A stretch of DNA of 64,000 bases from CAWATZ01 sp963784995 (GTDB lineage: Bacteria; Planctomycetota; Planctomycetia; Gemmatales; Gemmataceae): NCBI GenBank assembly GCA_963784995.1, contig CAWATZ010000013.1, positions 744,001 through 808,000 of the forward strand, read 5' to 3'. Every line of letters begins with the position of its first letter. The first letter of the stretch is position 1. Below the pieces are notes generated by a model. It searched no databases. It saw only the letters and a program-made list of their open reading frames with translations, and had not been told where the DNA came from. This document shows positions 20,488-28,272 of this stretch, one piece after another. The translations under genes and the position numbers were made by a program.

Positions 20488-22602
20488 ATGAAGCGCTCGC
20501 TACCGATTGTTCTCAGTATCGCCTGTCTGCTGGCCGGCTGCGGCCGCAAAGCGCCACCCAAGGTGGATTCGCTGGCGGAGGAAGCCCGGCTCAAGCAGGA
20601 GCAGAATCAGGCCCGCCTGGCCGGGCTGATCCGCAAGGGCAAGGCCCAGCTGGATGACCGACAGTTTGACGGGGCCGTGGCCACCCTGACCGAGGCCCGC
20701 AACCTCGATCCGGACAGCACCGAAGCCAGGGAGCAGTTGCGGAAAGCGAAACAGGGCCTGCATCAGCTGCGGCTGGAGCAGGGCAAGAAAGCCCTGGCCG
20801 AGCAGAGATTCGACGACGCCATCCAGTCGCTGAACCAGGCCCTGGAACTGGCCCAGTTGCTGGAGATCGAGGACGCGATCATCCGGGACAACCTGCAAAA
20901 GGCCAAGGCGGGCCGGGCCGAACGCATTGAGAAGGCCTACCGGGCCGCGATGGACACGGGGCTCGCCGCCTTCAGCAAGAAGGACTATCAGGAAGCCAAG
21001 AAAGCGTACAGCGAGGCGCTGCGTCTGAAGCCAGACGACAACTCGGCCAAGGATGGGCTTCGGGCCGCTCAGACTCACCTGGACGAGATTGTGGCCGAGG
21101 CCAAGAAGAAACAGGACTTTGAGCGAGCCATGACCCTGGCACGCGAGGCGATGAAGAACAAGAAGCATGCCGAGGCGGTCAAGTATTACGAGGATGCGCT
21201 CAAGATCCTCCCGACCAACTCCGACGCCGTCGATGGCCGCAAGGTGGCACTCAAGAAACGGCACGAGGACTATGAGTTGGTGATGGGCGCTGGGGTCGCG
21301 GCCCTCAAGAAGGAGGATTACCAGGGAGCCCTCAATTCGTTCAATGAGGCGTTGCGCTTGATCCCCGACGATGAGGACGCCAAGCTCGGGAAGCGGAAGG
21401 CCGAGGAGGCCCTGAACAAGATTGCCGGAGAGATCAAGAAGAAACAGGCCTTCGACCAGTTCATGGTCAAGGCGCGGGCGGCCATGAAGGAGTACAAACA
21501 CGCCGAGGCGGTCACGTTTTACGACGAAGCGCTCAAGCTCTTCCCCACCGATGCGGACGCCCTCAAGGGGCAGGCGATCGCCCTGAAGCGGCGGCAGGAG
21601 GACTATCAGGTGGCAATGGGCGCAGGTCAAAAAGGCCTCAAGGAGCGCAATTACGAGGGCGCCGTCAAGTCCTTCCGCGAGGCGTTGCGGTTGATGCCCG
21701 AGGACAAGGACGCCAAGGCCGGGTTGAAGACGGCCCAGGATGCCCTGGATGCGCTCGCGGCGGCGAAGAAGAAGAAACTGGACTTCGATGGGCTGGTGGC
21801 TCAGGCCCGCGCGGCCACGGCGGCGAAGAAGCACGCCGCGGCGGTCAAACTCTACGAGGAGGCCCTGAAACTCTTTCCGGAGGACGCCCTCGCCCTCAAG
21901 GAACGGAACCTGGCGAAAAAGGCGGCCGCGGATGCGGCCGTGCTCGAAGCGGAGGCGCAGAAGCGCGAGAAGGACTACGCGGCCGCCATCCTGGCCGGCA
22001 ACACCGCCCTGACGGCGAAGAGGTACGACGACGCCAAAAAAGCCTTCACGGCCGCCCTGGCCATCAAGCCCAGCGACAAGGCCGCCCAGGCGGGCCTGAA
22101 CGCCATCGTCGCGGACGTCAAGAAGAAGCAGGACTTCGACCGCCTGATGAACCAGGCCCGCGAAGCCCTGGCCGCCAAGAAGGACGTCGAGGCGGTCAAC
22201 CTGTACCAGGCGGCGCTGAATCTCTTTCCCAATGATCCGGACGCCAAGAAGGGCCATGCAGCCGCCAAAAAAGCGGAGGAGGCCAGCAGGAAGTACCGCA
22301 AGGAGAACTACGATCTGGCAATGGGCGCCGCTCGCGATGCCATCACGAAACAGAACTACCAGGGCGCTGTCTTCTCGTTCAAGGAGGCGCTGCGGATCAT
22401 GCCGGGCGACAAGCCCGCCCAGGATGGACTTGCTGCGGCCCAGGCGGCGCTGTTCAATCAATGGATGGCGGCGGGGCGCAAGGCCGCCCAGGCCAAGAAG
22501 TTTCCCGATGCCGTCAAGGCGTACACCGAGGCGCTGAAGGTCAAGCCCAACGATCCGGAAGCGACCGCGGCCCTCAATCGGGCGCGGATGGGCAAACCGT
22601 GA
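20488..22602 (+). CDS. TPR-repeat lipoprotein
   Basis: ATG 20488, with a GAGGGAG site upstream, gives a lipoprotein signal with lipobox L-A-G-C (Cys18). The rest is helical tetratricopeptide-like repeats with AL-x-L-x-P-x-x ends. A higher-order unit of about 110 residues recurs four times, each marked by KKxxFDxxM-type segments near 21111, 21440, 21770 and 22120. The protein is 704 residues, rich in Lys and Ala, and probably anchored in a membrane as a protein-binding scaffold. Its stop overlaps the GTG start of the thioesterase-PPTase gene, so the two are translationally coupled. No enzymatic domain is visible. An upstream frame from 20392 is not signal-like and was not used. Confidence 0.85.
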   Translation: MKRSLPIVLSIACLLAGCGRKAPPKVDSLAEEARLKQEQNQARLAGLIRKGKAQLDDRQFDGAVATLTEARNLDPDSTEAREQLRKAKQGLHQLRLEQGKKALAEQRFDDAIQSLNQALELAQLLEIEDAIIRDNLQKAKAGRAERIEKAYRAAMDTGLAAFSKKDYQEAKKAYSEALRLKPDDNSAKDGLRAAQTHLDEIVAEAKKKQDFERAMTLAREAMKNKKHAEAVKYYEDALKILPTNSDAVDGRKVALKKRHEDYELVMGAGVAALKKEDYQGALNSFNEALRLIPDDEDAKLGKRKAEEALNKIAGEIKKKQAFDQFMVKARAAMKEYKHAEAVTFYDEALKLFPTDADALKGQAIALKRRQEDYQVAMGAGQKGLKERNYEGAVKSFREALRLMPEDKDAKAGLKTAQDALDALAAAKKKKLDFDGLVAQARAATAAKKHAAAVKLYEEALKLFPEDALALKERNLAKKAAADAAVLEAEAQKREKDYAAAILAGNTALTAKRYDDAKKAFTAALAIKPSDKAAQAGLNAIVADVKKKQDFDRLMNQAREALAAKKDVEAVNLYQAALNLFPNDPDAKKGHAAAKKAEEASRKYRKENYDLAMGAARDAITKQNYQGAVFSFKEALRIMPGDKPAQDGLAAAQAALFNQWMAAGRKAAQAKKFPDAVKAYTEALKVKPNDPEATAALNRARMGKP

Positions 22603-24104
22603 ACACTCCCTGGCTGATCTGTCCGGTGCCGAACCCCTCGGCGGCGTTGCGGCTGTTCTGTCTGCCGCACGCCGGCGGGGGGGCGGCGTTGTTTCGCTCC
22701 TGGCCCACGAACCTGCCGGCCACGGTCGAGGTCTGCGCCGTGCAGCTGCCCGGCCGGGAAACGCGCTTCCGCGAGCCGCCCCTGCGGAACTGGCAGCCGC
22801 TGGTCGCTGCCCTGGCCGATGGTTTGCTCCCGTTCCTCGATCGACCTTATGCCGTGTACGGTCACAGCATGGGGGCCCTGCTCGCCTTCGAGCTGGTCCG
22901 GGAGTTGCGTCGGCGCGGCATCGCCGGCCCGGCCCACCTGATCGCGGCCGGCTACCCGGCCCCCCCCTTACCGTCCGAACGGCCCCACCTGCACGACCTC
23001 CCCGAAGCGGAGTTTCGTGCCGCCCTGCGCCAGCGGGGCGGCACTCCCGCCGTGGTCCTGGACAACAACGAGCTGATGGACCTGCTCGCGCCCATGGTCC
23101 GGGCCGACTTCACCGTCCTCGAGACGTACCTCTATCAGCCCGACGATCCGCTCGATTGCCCGCTGACCGTCGTGGGCGGGGACGAAGACCCGATCGCTCG
23201 GCCCCATCAGCTCTCGGCCTGGAGGGACGTGACCACGGGGCCCTCCGAGCTGGTGATGCTTCCCGGCCCGCATTTCTTCCCGCAAACGCAGCAGCCGCTG
23301 CTGCTGCAAACGATCCGGCGTCTGCTGGCCCGGCCGCTGGGCGAGGAACCGGTCACGTGGCGCCAGGCGGACACCGTGCCGCTCCTGGCGGAGGGCGAAG
23401 TGCAGGTCTGGCGCTTTTCCCTGGAGCGAACGCCAACGGAGACGGCCGCCCTGGAGTCCCTGCTCGATTCCGCGGAGCGCGAGCGGGCCGGCCGCTTTCG
23501 CTTTGCCGTGGACCAGGCCCGTTTCATCGTCGGCCGGGGAATGATGCGGGCCTTGCTGGCACCGCAGGTGGGCCAGCGGCCGGGCGAGCTGCGGATCGGC
23601 TACGAGGCGGCGGGCAAGCCGATGCTGCTGGATCATTCGCTGCAGTTCAACCTGGCTCACTCCGGCGGCCTGGCCCTGCTGGCCATCACCGGCCGGCACA
23701 AGGTCGGCGTGGACGTCGAGCAGATGCGCGCCACCATCGAGATCGATAGCATTGCCGATCGCTATTTCGCTCCGGAAGAACAGACGCTGCTGCGCTCGCT
23801 GCCGGGAGAGAATCGGCTGGCTTCGTTTTTCCAGGTCTGGACGCGCAAGGAAGCGTACATGAAGGCCACCGGCCTGGGTCTGTACGTGCCGCTGGAAAAG
23901 TTCGCGGTGCTGCCCTGCCCCGCCGGCCCGGCCTTGCGGCTGAAGCTGAGCGAGACGCCGGCCGAGGCGGTCCGCTGGGCCCTGCGCGACCTGGAACCAG
24001 GAGCGGGATACACCGGAGCGCTGGCCGTGGCCGGACAGGGATGCCGGCTCAACTGCTGGGAAGCGCCGGAGCTTTCTGTTGCTCTGGGCTCCGGGCGGGA
24101 GTAA
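22599..24104 (+). CDS. Fusion of type II thioesterase and Sfp-type 4'-phosphopantetheinyl transferase
   Basis: Two enzymes in one 501-residue chain. Residues 15-245 are an alpha/beta-hydrolase of the GrsT/type II thioesterase family: LFCLPHAGGGA, GHSMG (Ser90), GGDEDP (Asp197) and GPHFF (His225) give a complete triad. Such enzymes clear wrong acyl groups from carrier proteins. Residues 255-501 are a phosphopantetheinyl transferase with FNLAHSGG, VGVDVE (Asp372, Glu374) and WTRKEAYMKATGLGL (Lys417, Glu418), which activates carrier proteins. The GTG start at 22599 overlaps the TPR gene stop by four bases. No NRPS or PKS gene lies in the window, so it probably serves carrier proteins encoded elsewhere. 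Confidence 0.9.
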   Translation: MNTPWLICPVPNPSAALRLFCLPHAGGGAALFRSWPTNLPATVEVCAVQLPGRETRFREPPLRNWQPLVAALADGLLPFLDRPYAVYGHSMGALLAFELVRELRRRGIAGPAHLIAAGYPAPPLPSERPHLHDLPEAEFRAALRQRGGTPAVVLDNNELMDLLAPMVRADFTVLETYLYQPDDPLDCPLTVVGGDEDPIARPHQLSAWRDVTTGPSELVMLPGPHFFPQTQQPLLLQTIRRLLARPLGEEPVTWRQADTVPLLAEGEVQVWRFSLERTPTETAALESLLDSAERERAGRFRFAVDQARFIVGRGMMRALLAPQVGQRPGELRIGYEAAGKPMLLDHSLQFNLAHSGGLALLAITGRHKVGVDVEQMRATIEIDSIADRYFAPEEQTLLRSLPGENRLASFFQVWTRKEAYMKATGLGLYVPLEKFAVLPCPAGPALRLKLSETPAEAVRWALRDLEPGAGYTGALAVAGQGCRLNCWEAPELSVALGSGRE

Positions 24105-24110
24105 GATGGG

Positions 24111-24392
24111 TCGGTGACGTTCTCGACCCCTGCTGGCTTGCCCGGCAGGTGAAGCAGGTCAACGGCTAGAAGAGTGGGAAAGAAAAACGGTTTTTGCTTC
24201 GCCTCCCTCTAGCCTTTGACCTCCTTCACCTGCCGGGCAAGCCGGCAGGGGTCGGTGACGTTCTCGACCCCTGCCGGCTTGCCCGGCAGGTGAAGCAGGT
24301 CAACGGCTAGAAGAGTGGGAAAGAAAAACGGTTTTTGCTTCGCCTCCCTCTAGCCTTTGACCTCCTTCACCTGCCGGGCAAGCCGGCAGGGG
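24111..24392. repeat. Two tandem copies of a 141-bp palindromic element
   Basis: Copies 24111-24251 and 24252-24392 are nearly identical; copy 1 has CTGCTGG where copy 2 has CTGCCGG. Each begins TCGGTGACGTTCTCGA and forms a long hairpin: CCCCTGCCGGCTTGCCCGG at one end pairs with its complement at the other. The middle holds AAAACGGTTTTTGC. It fills most of the space between the PPTase and ECF sigma genes. It is probably a non-autonomous mobile palindrome that has duplicated; it could also terminate transcription. Confidence 0.85.
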
Positions 24393-24479
24393 TCGGTAGC
24401 GGATAGCCGAAGAGCGTCGAGCCGATCGAATAGCGGAGCCGGCGGGAGCGTCTTGGACGCTAGAGGACATCGCTGCGTC

Positions 24480-25073
24480 ATGGCCATCGTCACAGCACCC
24501 GGTCTGACCGTTCCGAGCGACGAGGAGCTGCTCCGACGCCACACGTCCGGGGAGCGGCAAGCGCTGGAGGAATTGTTCCGCCGCTATCGTCAGCCGGCCT
24601 ACCGGGTGGCTTATCGCTTGCTGGGCAACGAGGCCGACGCTCTCGACGCGGTGCAGGAAGGCTTTATCAAGGCCCTGACGCATTTGCACAGCTTCCAGGG
24701 CCGCAGCAGTTTCAAGACCTGGTTGCTGCGCGTGGTCAGCAATGCCGCCCTCGACCTGGGCCGACAGCGCGGTCGGCGCGAAACGATGAGCCTGGATGCG
24801 GCCGAGGCCTCGGACCTGACCCGGGGCCAGCTGACGGCCGAGGACGGCTCGGCCCGGGGTCTGGAGCAAGCCGATCTTCGGGGAATCCTCGATCAGGCCC
24901 TTTTGACCCTTTCCGAGGCCCAGCGGCAAACCTTTGTCCTGTTTGCCGACGCCGAGCTGAGTTACCGCGAGGTGGCCGACGCCCTGGGCATCTCCATCGG
25001 GACCGTGATGAGCCGGCTGTTTTACGCCCGCCAGAAGTTGCGGGCCCATCTGACTGAACGAGCGAGCCTATGA
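24480..25073 (+). CDS. ECF-type RNA polymerase sigma factor
   Basis: Sigma factor of 197 residues. Region 2 is ALEELFRRYRQPAYRVAYR followed by ADALDAVQEGFIKAL and the core-binding SSFKTWLLRVVSNAALD; region 4 is LSYREVADALGISIGTVMSRL. ATG 24480 follows a GAGG; an upstream open frame to 24357 falls in the palindromic repeat and was rejected. Its stop overlaps the next gene by four bases (ATGA), and that gene is a membrane anti-sigma-like protein. This is the usual sigma/anti-sigma operon. Confidence 0.92.
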   Translation: MAIVTAPGLTVPSDEELLRRHTSGERQALEELFRRYRQPAYRVAYRLLGNEADALDAVQEGFIKALTHLHSFQGRSSFKTWLLRVVSNAALDLGRQRGRRETMSLDAAEASDLTRGQLTAEDGSARGLEQADLRGILDQALLTLSEAQRQTFVLFADAELSYREVADALGISIGTVMSRLFYARQKLRAHLTERASL

Positions 25074-25693
25074 CACAGGAGTGGAAAGACCCAATGGAGC
25101 CGACTCCCGAACAGCTGGCGGCCTACGCCGACGGCCAGCTGCACGGGCCCGACCGCGACCGGGTCGAAGGCTGGTTGAGCCGGCACGGCGAGGCGGCCGC
25201 CGAGGTCGAATCGTATCGCCGGCTGGCTCAACTATGGGAAACGACCTCCGCCCCCGAGCCGCCACTGGCCGCCTGGGATCGCACCCTGGACCGGATCAAG
25301 GACCGCATGCCCGGCAAACGCCGCTCCCTGTTCGGGCTGTCCTGGGGTGGTCTGGGCGGTCTGGGCGCCGTGGCGGCGGCCGTGCTGGTCGTGCTGCTGG
25401 CCCGGCCGTTTGGTCCGAAACCGCAGCTGGTGGACCCCGGGGAGGAATTGACGCAGGAGGTTCCCTTCCCGGTGGCGACGCCGGGGGACGTGACCATTAT
25501 CAGCATGGACGTGGGCGACGTGGACTGCCTCGTGGTCGGCCAGCCGCCCGTGGAGATCCGCCGGCTGGACCTGGCCAGCCGGGACGACGTCAAACTGCTC
25601 GGTCAAACGGACCCGGAGATTCGTCTGGAAGATTGGGGGTCGCCGATGCTTGTCGATCCGCAGGCCATGACGGGGACCGACCGGGACCGCTGA
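25070..25693 (+). CDS. Membrane anti-sigma factor
   Basis: Predicted to hold the adjacent ECF sigma at the membrane. The first 90 residues form a short helical cytoplasmic domain (EQLAAYADGQLHGPDRDRVEG, then LAQLWETTSAP). One membrane helix follows near residues 96-115 (GLGAVAAAVLVVLLARP), and the rest is an exported beta-rich domain (VTIISMDVGDVDCLVVG). No HxxxCxxC zinc motif is present, so it is not a ZAS-type anti-sigma. Coupled by ATGA overlap to the sigma gene. A hairpin follows before the third gene. Confidence 0.82.
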   Translation: MTQEWKDPMEPTPEQLAAYADGQLHGPDRDRVEGWLSRHGEAAAEVESYRRLAQLWETTSAPEPPLAAWDRTLDRIKDRMPGKRRSLFGLSWGGLGGLGAVAAAVLVVLLARPFGPKPQLVDPGEELTQEVPFPVATPGDVTIISMDVGDVDCLVVGQPPVEIRRLDLASRDDVKLLGQTDPEIRLEDWGSPMLVDPQAMTGTDRDR

Positions 25694-25702
25694 GACGAAC
25701 AG

Positions 25703-25726
25703 CAGGACGGTTTGCAAACCGTCCTG
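25703..25726. promoter_or_regulatory. Perfect 24-base palindrome between operon genes
   Basis: CAGGACGGTTTG and its exact complement, with no spacer, lie 10 bases after the anti-sigma stop and about 18 bases before the next ATG. There is no U tract, so an operator, mRNA stability hairpin or attenuator is more likely than a terminator. Confidence 0.55.
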
Positions 25727-25743
25727 CAGGAGGAGACCTGGCG

Positions 25744-26226
25744 ATGAGCAGAACGCGCTCGACTTTTCGCAGCTACCGGGCTGCCCTGGCCCTGCTGCTT
25801 CTGCTGGTCGCGACCAGTCTGCTGTGGTCCTCCGAGCCCGGCATCAAGATTTCCGTGGTCGCCATCCTGGCCAGCGATCGCGGCAACAAGATCGATCCGC
25901 AACTGAAGAACATCGCCGAGGAAGTGCAGCGGCGGATCGATCCCAAGCTGACCAGCTTCCGCCTGGAGAAGATGTGTTCCAAATCGGTGCCGATCGGCGG
26001 CCAGGACAAGTTCTGCCTGGGCCACGATCAGGAGGCGCTGATCGCCATTGACAGCAAGGACGACGACGGCCGAATTCAGCTCCGGGTCACCCCGCCGCTG
26101 ATGGGCGAAATCACCTACCAGACCACCTGCGGCAAGTACCTGCCCATGATCACCCGCTTCCGCACCAAGAAGAACGAGCTGCTGCTGCTGGCGGTTTGCG
26201 TCCAACCGTGCCCGGGCAAGAAGTGA
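25744..26226 (+). CDS. Small exported hypothetical protein in the sigma/anti-sigma operon
   Basis: Protein of 160 residues with a strong N-terminal hydrophobic signal or anchor (AALALLLLLVATSLLW) and a GGAGGAG ribosome site before ATG 25744. The mature part (ISVVAILASDRGNKIDPQLK, IAEEVQRRIDPKLTSF) resembles small periplasmic domains in which a stretch of helix is followed by a beta sandwich. Five cysteines lie in the mature part. I do not recognise the family. Position suggests it is a target or sensor partner of the upstream ECF system. Confidence 0.75.
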   Translation: MSRTRSTFRSYRAALALLLLLVATSLLWSSEPGIKISVVAILASDRGNKIDPQLKNIAEEVQRRIDPKLTSFRLEKMCSKSVPIGGQDKFCLGHDQEALIAIDSKDDDGRIQLRVTPPLMGEITYQTTCGKYLPMITRFRTKKNELLLLAVCVQPCPGKK

Positions 26227-26275
26227 CCCACTCCCAACGAGGCGGTTTGAGGACAAGCGTTGGTCCGCCCTCCTT

Positions 26276-26401
26276 CCCGTGGGTGCGCGCGACCCACGGC
26301 TGAGTTATGCAACCCCTTCGGGGTAGAAAACAGGGGCCGCCGTTGTCTTCCTACCCCGAAGGGGTTGCATAGCCCAGCCGTGGGTCGCGCGCACCCACGG
26401 G
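26276..26401. repeat. Palindrome with arms of about 50 bp between convergent genes
   Basis: Arms 26276-26325 and 26352-26401 (CCCGTGGGTGCGCGCGACCC...CCCCTTCGGGGTA and complement) pair almost perfectly around a 26-base loop. CTCAACCTTTTT follows the right arm, so it could act as a bidirectional terminator between the exported-protein gene and the M28 peptidase gene. Its size and GC content make a dispersed repeat likely. Confidence 0.75.
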
Positions 26402-26429
26402 ACTCAACCTTTTTCCCGATACCGCCTGA

Positions 26430-26473
26430 GCCGGAAGCGCCAGCGACGGACCAACGGTCCTGGCGCTTCCGGC
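26430..26473. terminator. 14-bp stem terminator-like hairpin, related to the 57.9-kb 27-mer repeat
   Basis: GCCGGAAGCGCCAG (26430-26443) pairs with CTGGCGCTTCCGGC (26460-26473). It lies just past the 3' end of the M28 peptidase gene. The stem shares the GAAGCGCCAGCG core with the 27-bp tandem repeat near 57.9 kb, so both belong to one repeat family. Confidence 0.6.
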
Positions 26474-26485
26474 TTGTGTTCTGTT

Positions 26486-28075
26486 TCAGGGCTTCTCCTT
26501 CTTTTCCTCCGCCGGCTTCTTCGGCTGCTCCTCCGCCGGGCCCCTCGGGCCCCGTTCCGGCTTGTCGCGCGGCAGCAGGCCGTCGCGGTTGGCGATGCGC
26601 AGGGCGGTCACCGCCATCACCTGCGCCCCCTGGATCAGGTTGGGCTCGATGGCCCGGTCGAGGGTATCGGCCTGCGAGTGGTGGCTGAGACGATAGCCGG
26701 ACATGTCTTGTGAGAACATCAGGCCCGGCACGCCGGCCCGGTCGAAGCTGGCGTGGTCGCTGCCGCCGATGAACCGTGCCTGGAAGTTGGTCAGGCCCAC
26801 GTCCTTGAGCGAGGCCAGCTCCTTCTCCAGCATCGGCCGCAGGACCGGCCGATGTTGCAGGCAGAGGCCGGTCACCTTGCCGGTGCCGGTGTCGTGGACC
26901 AGGCTGGCCGAGATTTTGGCCAGCTCGTCCTTGTGCTTCTCGACGTAGGCTTTCGAGCCGTGCAGGCCCTGCTCCTCGCCGCTGAACAGGACAAAGCGGA
27001 TGGTGCGCCGCGGCCGGATGCCGGACTTCATCAGGATGCGGGCGGTCTCCAGCACGGTCACCGTGCCGGTGCCGTTGTCGGTCGCTCCCTGGGCCAGGTC
27101 CCAGGAATCGAGATGGCCGCCGACCACGACGATCTCGTCCGGCTTCTCGGAGCCGCGGATCTCGCCCACCGTGTTATAGACCATGATGGGACCGGGGATG
27201 AACTTGTTGTTGACCTCGATCTCGATCCGCGTCTTGGCCGGCTCGGGCCGGCTGGCCAGCCGGTAAAGCAGCTCATAGTGGTTGTGGCCCACGTACAGCG
27301 TGGTCAGCCGATTGCTGGCGCTGGCGCGGTCTGGTCCTCCCCAACCGCCTGTCGTGGTCAGCAGGCCCAGCGGTTTGCCGGCATCCTGCATGATGGCGAC
27401 GGCCCCTTCCTTCTTCAGGAACTCGGCCCGCTCGCGTGAGAACGCCATCATCTCGGGACTGAAACGCTGCCCCCCAAAGCGCTGCCCCATCGGCTGGCCG
27501 GCGGGCTGCATCGGGGCAGGCTGCCCCGCGGGCTTGTCGATGTCCAGGACCGGCTCGACCTTGCTGGGCGGGTTGGTCAGGACCACGGCCCCCTTCAGCT
27601 TGCCCTTGTACTCCATCAGTTCCTTGAGGTTCTTGGCCTTGAGGATCACCACGCTGGCCTGGACCTTGCCGTCGGTGCCGGGCGACCAGCCCAGCGAGGC
27701 GAAGATCAGCGAAACGCCGGTGTTCGGCTCGAGCAGCCGGGCGTGAGCGGGACCGCGCTCCCAGCCCTCCGGCAGCGACCAGGCTTCCAGGTGAACGTTG
27801 CTCAGGCCATAGGCTTTCATCTTGTTCATGGCCCAGTCGTTGGCCCGGCGCAGGTTGGCCGAGCCGGTCAGACGCGGGCCGATCTCGTCGCAGAGATAGG
27901 TCAGGTTGGCCAGGGCCTCCGAGCCCTTCTTCGCTTCCTCCATCACCTTGCGGTCGAGGGCCGACGCCTCGGCAACGGGAGCATTGGGGTCAGCCGACCA
28001 GGTCACGGGGGCCGGCACAAGGATCAGTGCCAGCGGCAGTAACAGCAAACAACACAGGCCGAGTCGAGAAGTCAC
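26486..28075 (-). CDS. Secreted M28-family zinc aminopeptidase
   Basis: Exported di-zinc peptidase of 529 residues. A signal peptide (LCCLLLLPLALILVPAPVTWSA) is followed by an N-terminal part, a PA-like insert of about 150 residues and the M28 catalytic core. Zinc ligands and base are visible: GGHLDSWDLAQGATDNGTG near residue 320 (His, Asp), GEEQGLHGS near 368 (Glu-Glu), VHDTGTG and SHHSQADT near 463 (last His). The C-terminus is a charged Pro/Glu/Lys tail (PAEEQPKKPAEEKKEKP). Likely role is peptide turnover in the periplasm; substrate unknown. It stands alone, with palindromes after it. Confidence 0.92.
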   Translation of the reverse strand: MTSRLGLCCLLLLPLALILVPAPVTWSADPNAPVAEASALDRKVMEEAKKGSEALANLTYLCDEIGPRLTGSANLRRANDWAMNKMKAYGLSNVHLEAWSLPEGWERGPAHARLLEPNTGVSLIFASLGWSPGTDGKVQASVVILKAKNLKELMEYKGKLKGAVVLTNPPSKVEPVLDIDKPAGQPAPMQPAGQPMGQRFGGQRFSPEMMAFSRERAEFLKKEGAVAIMQDAGKPLGLLTTTGGWGGPDRASASNRLTTLYVGHNHYELLYRLASRPEPAKTRIEIEVNNKFIPGPIMVYNTVGEIRGSEKPDEIVVVGGHLDSWDLAQGATDNGTGTVTVLETARILMKSGIRPRRTIRFVLFSGEEQGLHGSKAYVEKHKDELAKISASLVHDTGTGKVTGLCLQHRPVLRPMLEKELASLKDVGLTNFQARFIGGSDHASFDRAGVPGLMFSQDMSGYRLSHHSQADTLDRAIEPNLIQGAQVMAVTALRIANRDGLLPRDKPERGPRGPAEEQPKKPAEEKKEKP

Positions 28076-28272
28076 GACGAACTCCTATCCGGGTGCCGGA
28101 ACGTGAAGGATTACGCGGGGAGAGGCGCGAGTACGATCTTTACATATTCCTCATCCGGATGAGGGAATGCAAGATGGAAGCCGCGATTTTTTCGGAATCT
28201 CGGAAGGCCAGGTCGCAGGGGCTGCCCGCCGCGCCGGCGGTCTCGGAGTTGGCCGGGGCACTGCTCACCGGT

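Noticed and set aside
20500..22461. Minus-strand frame of 653 aa with leucine-rich text
   Set aside because: Mirror of the TPR repeats; the plus strand has lipobox, ribosome site and TPR pattern.
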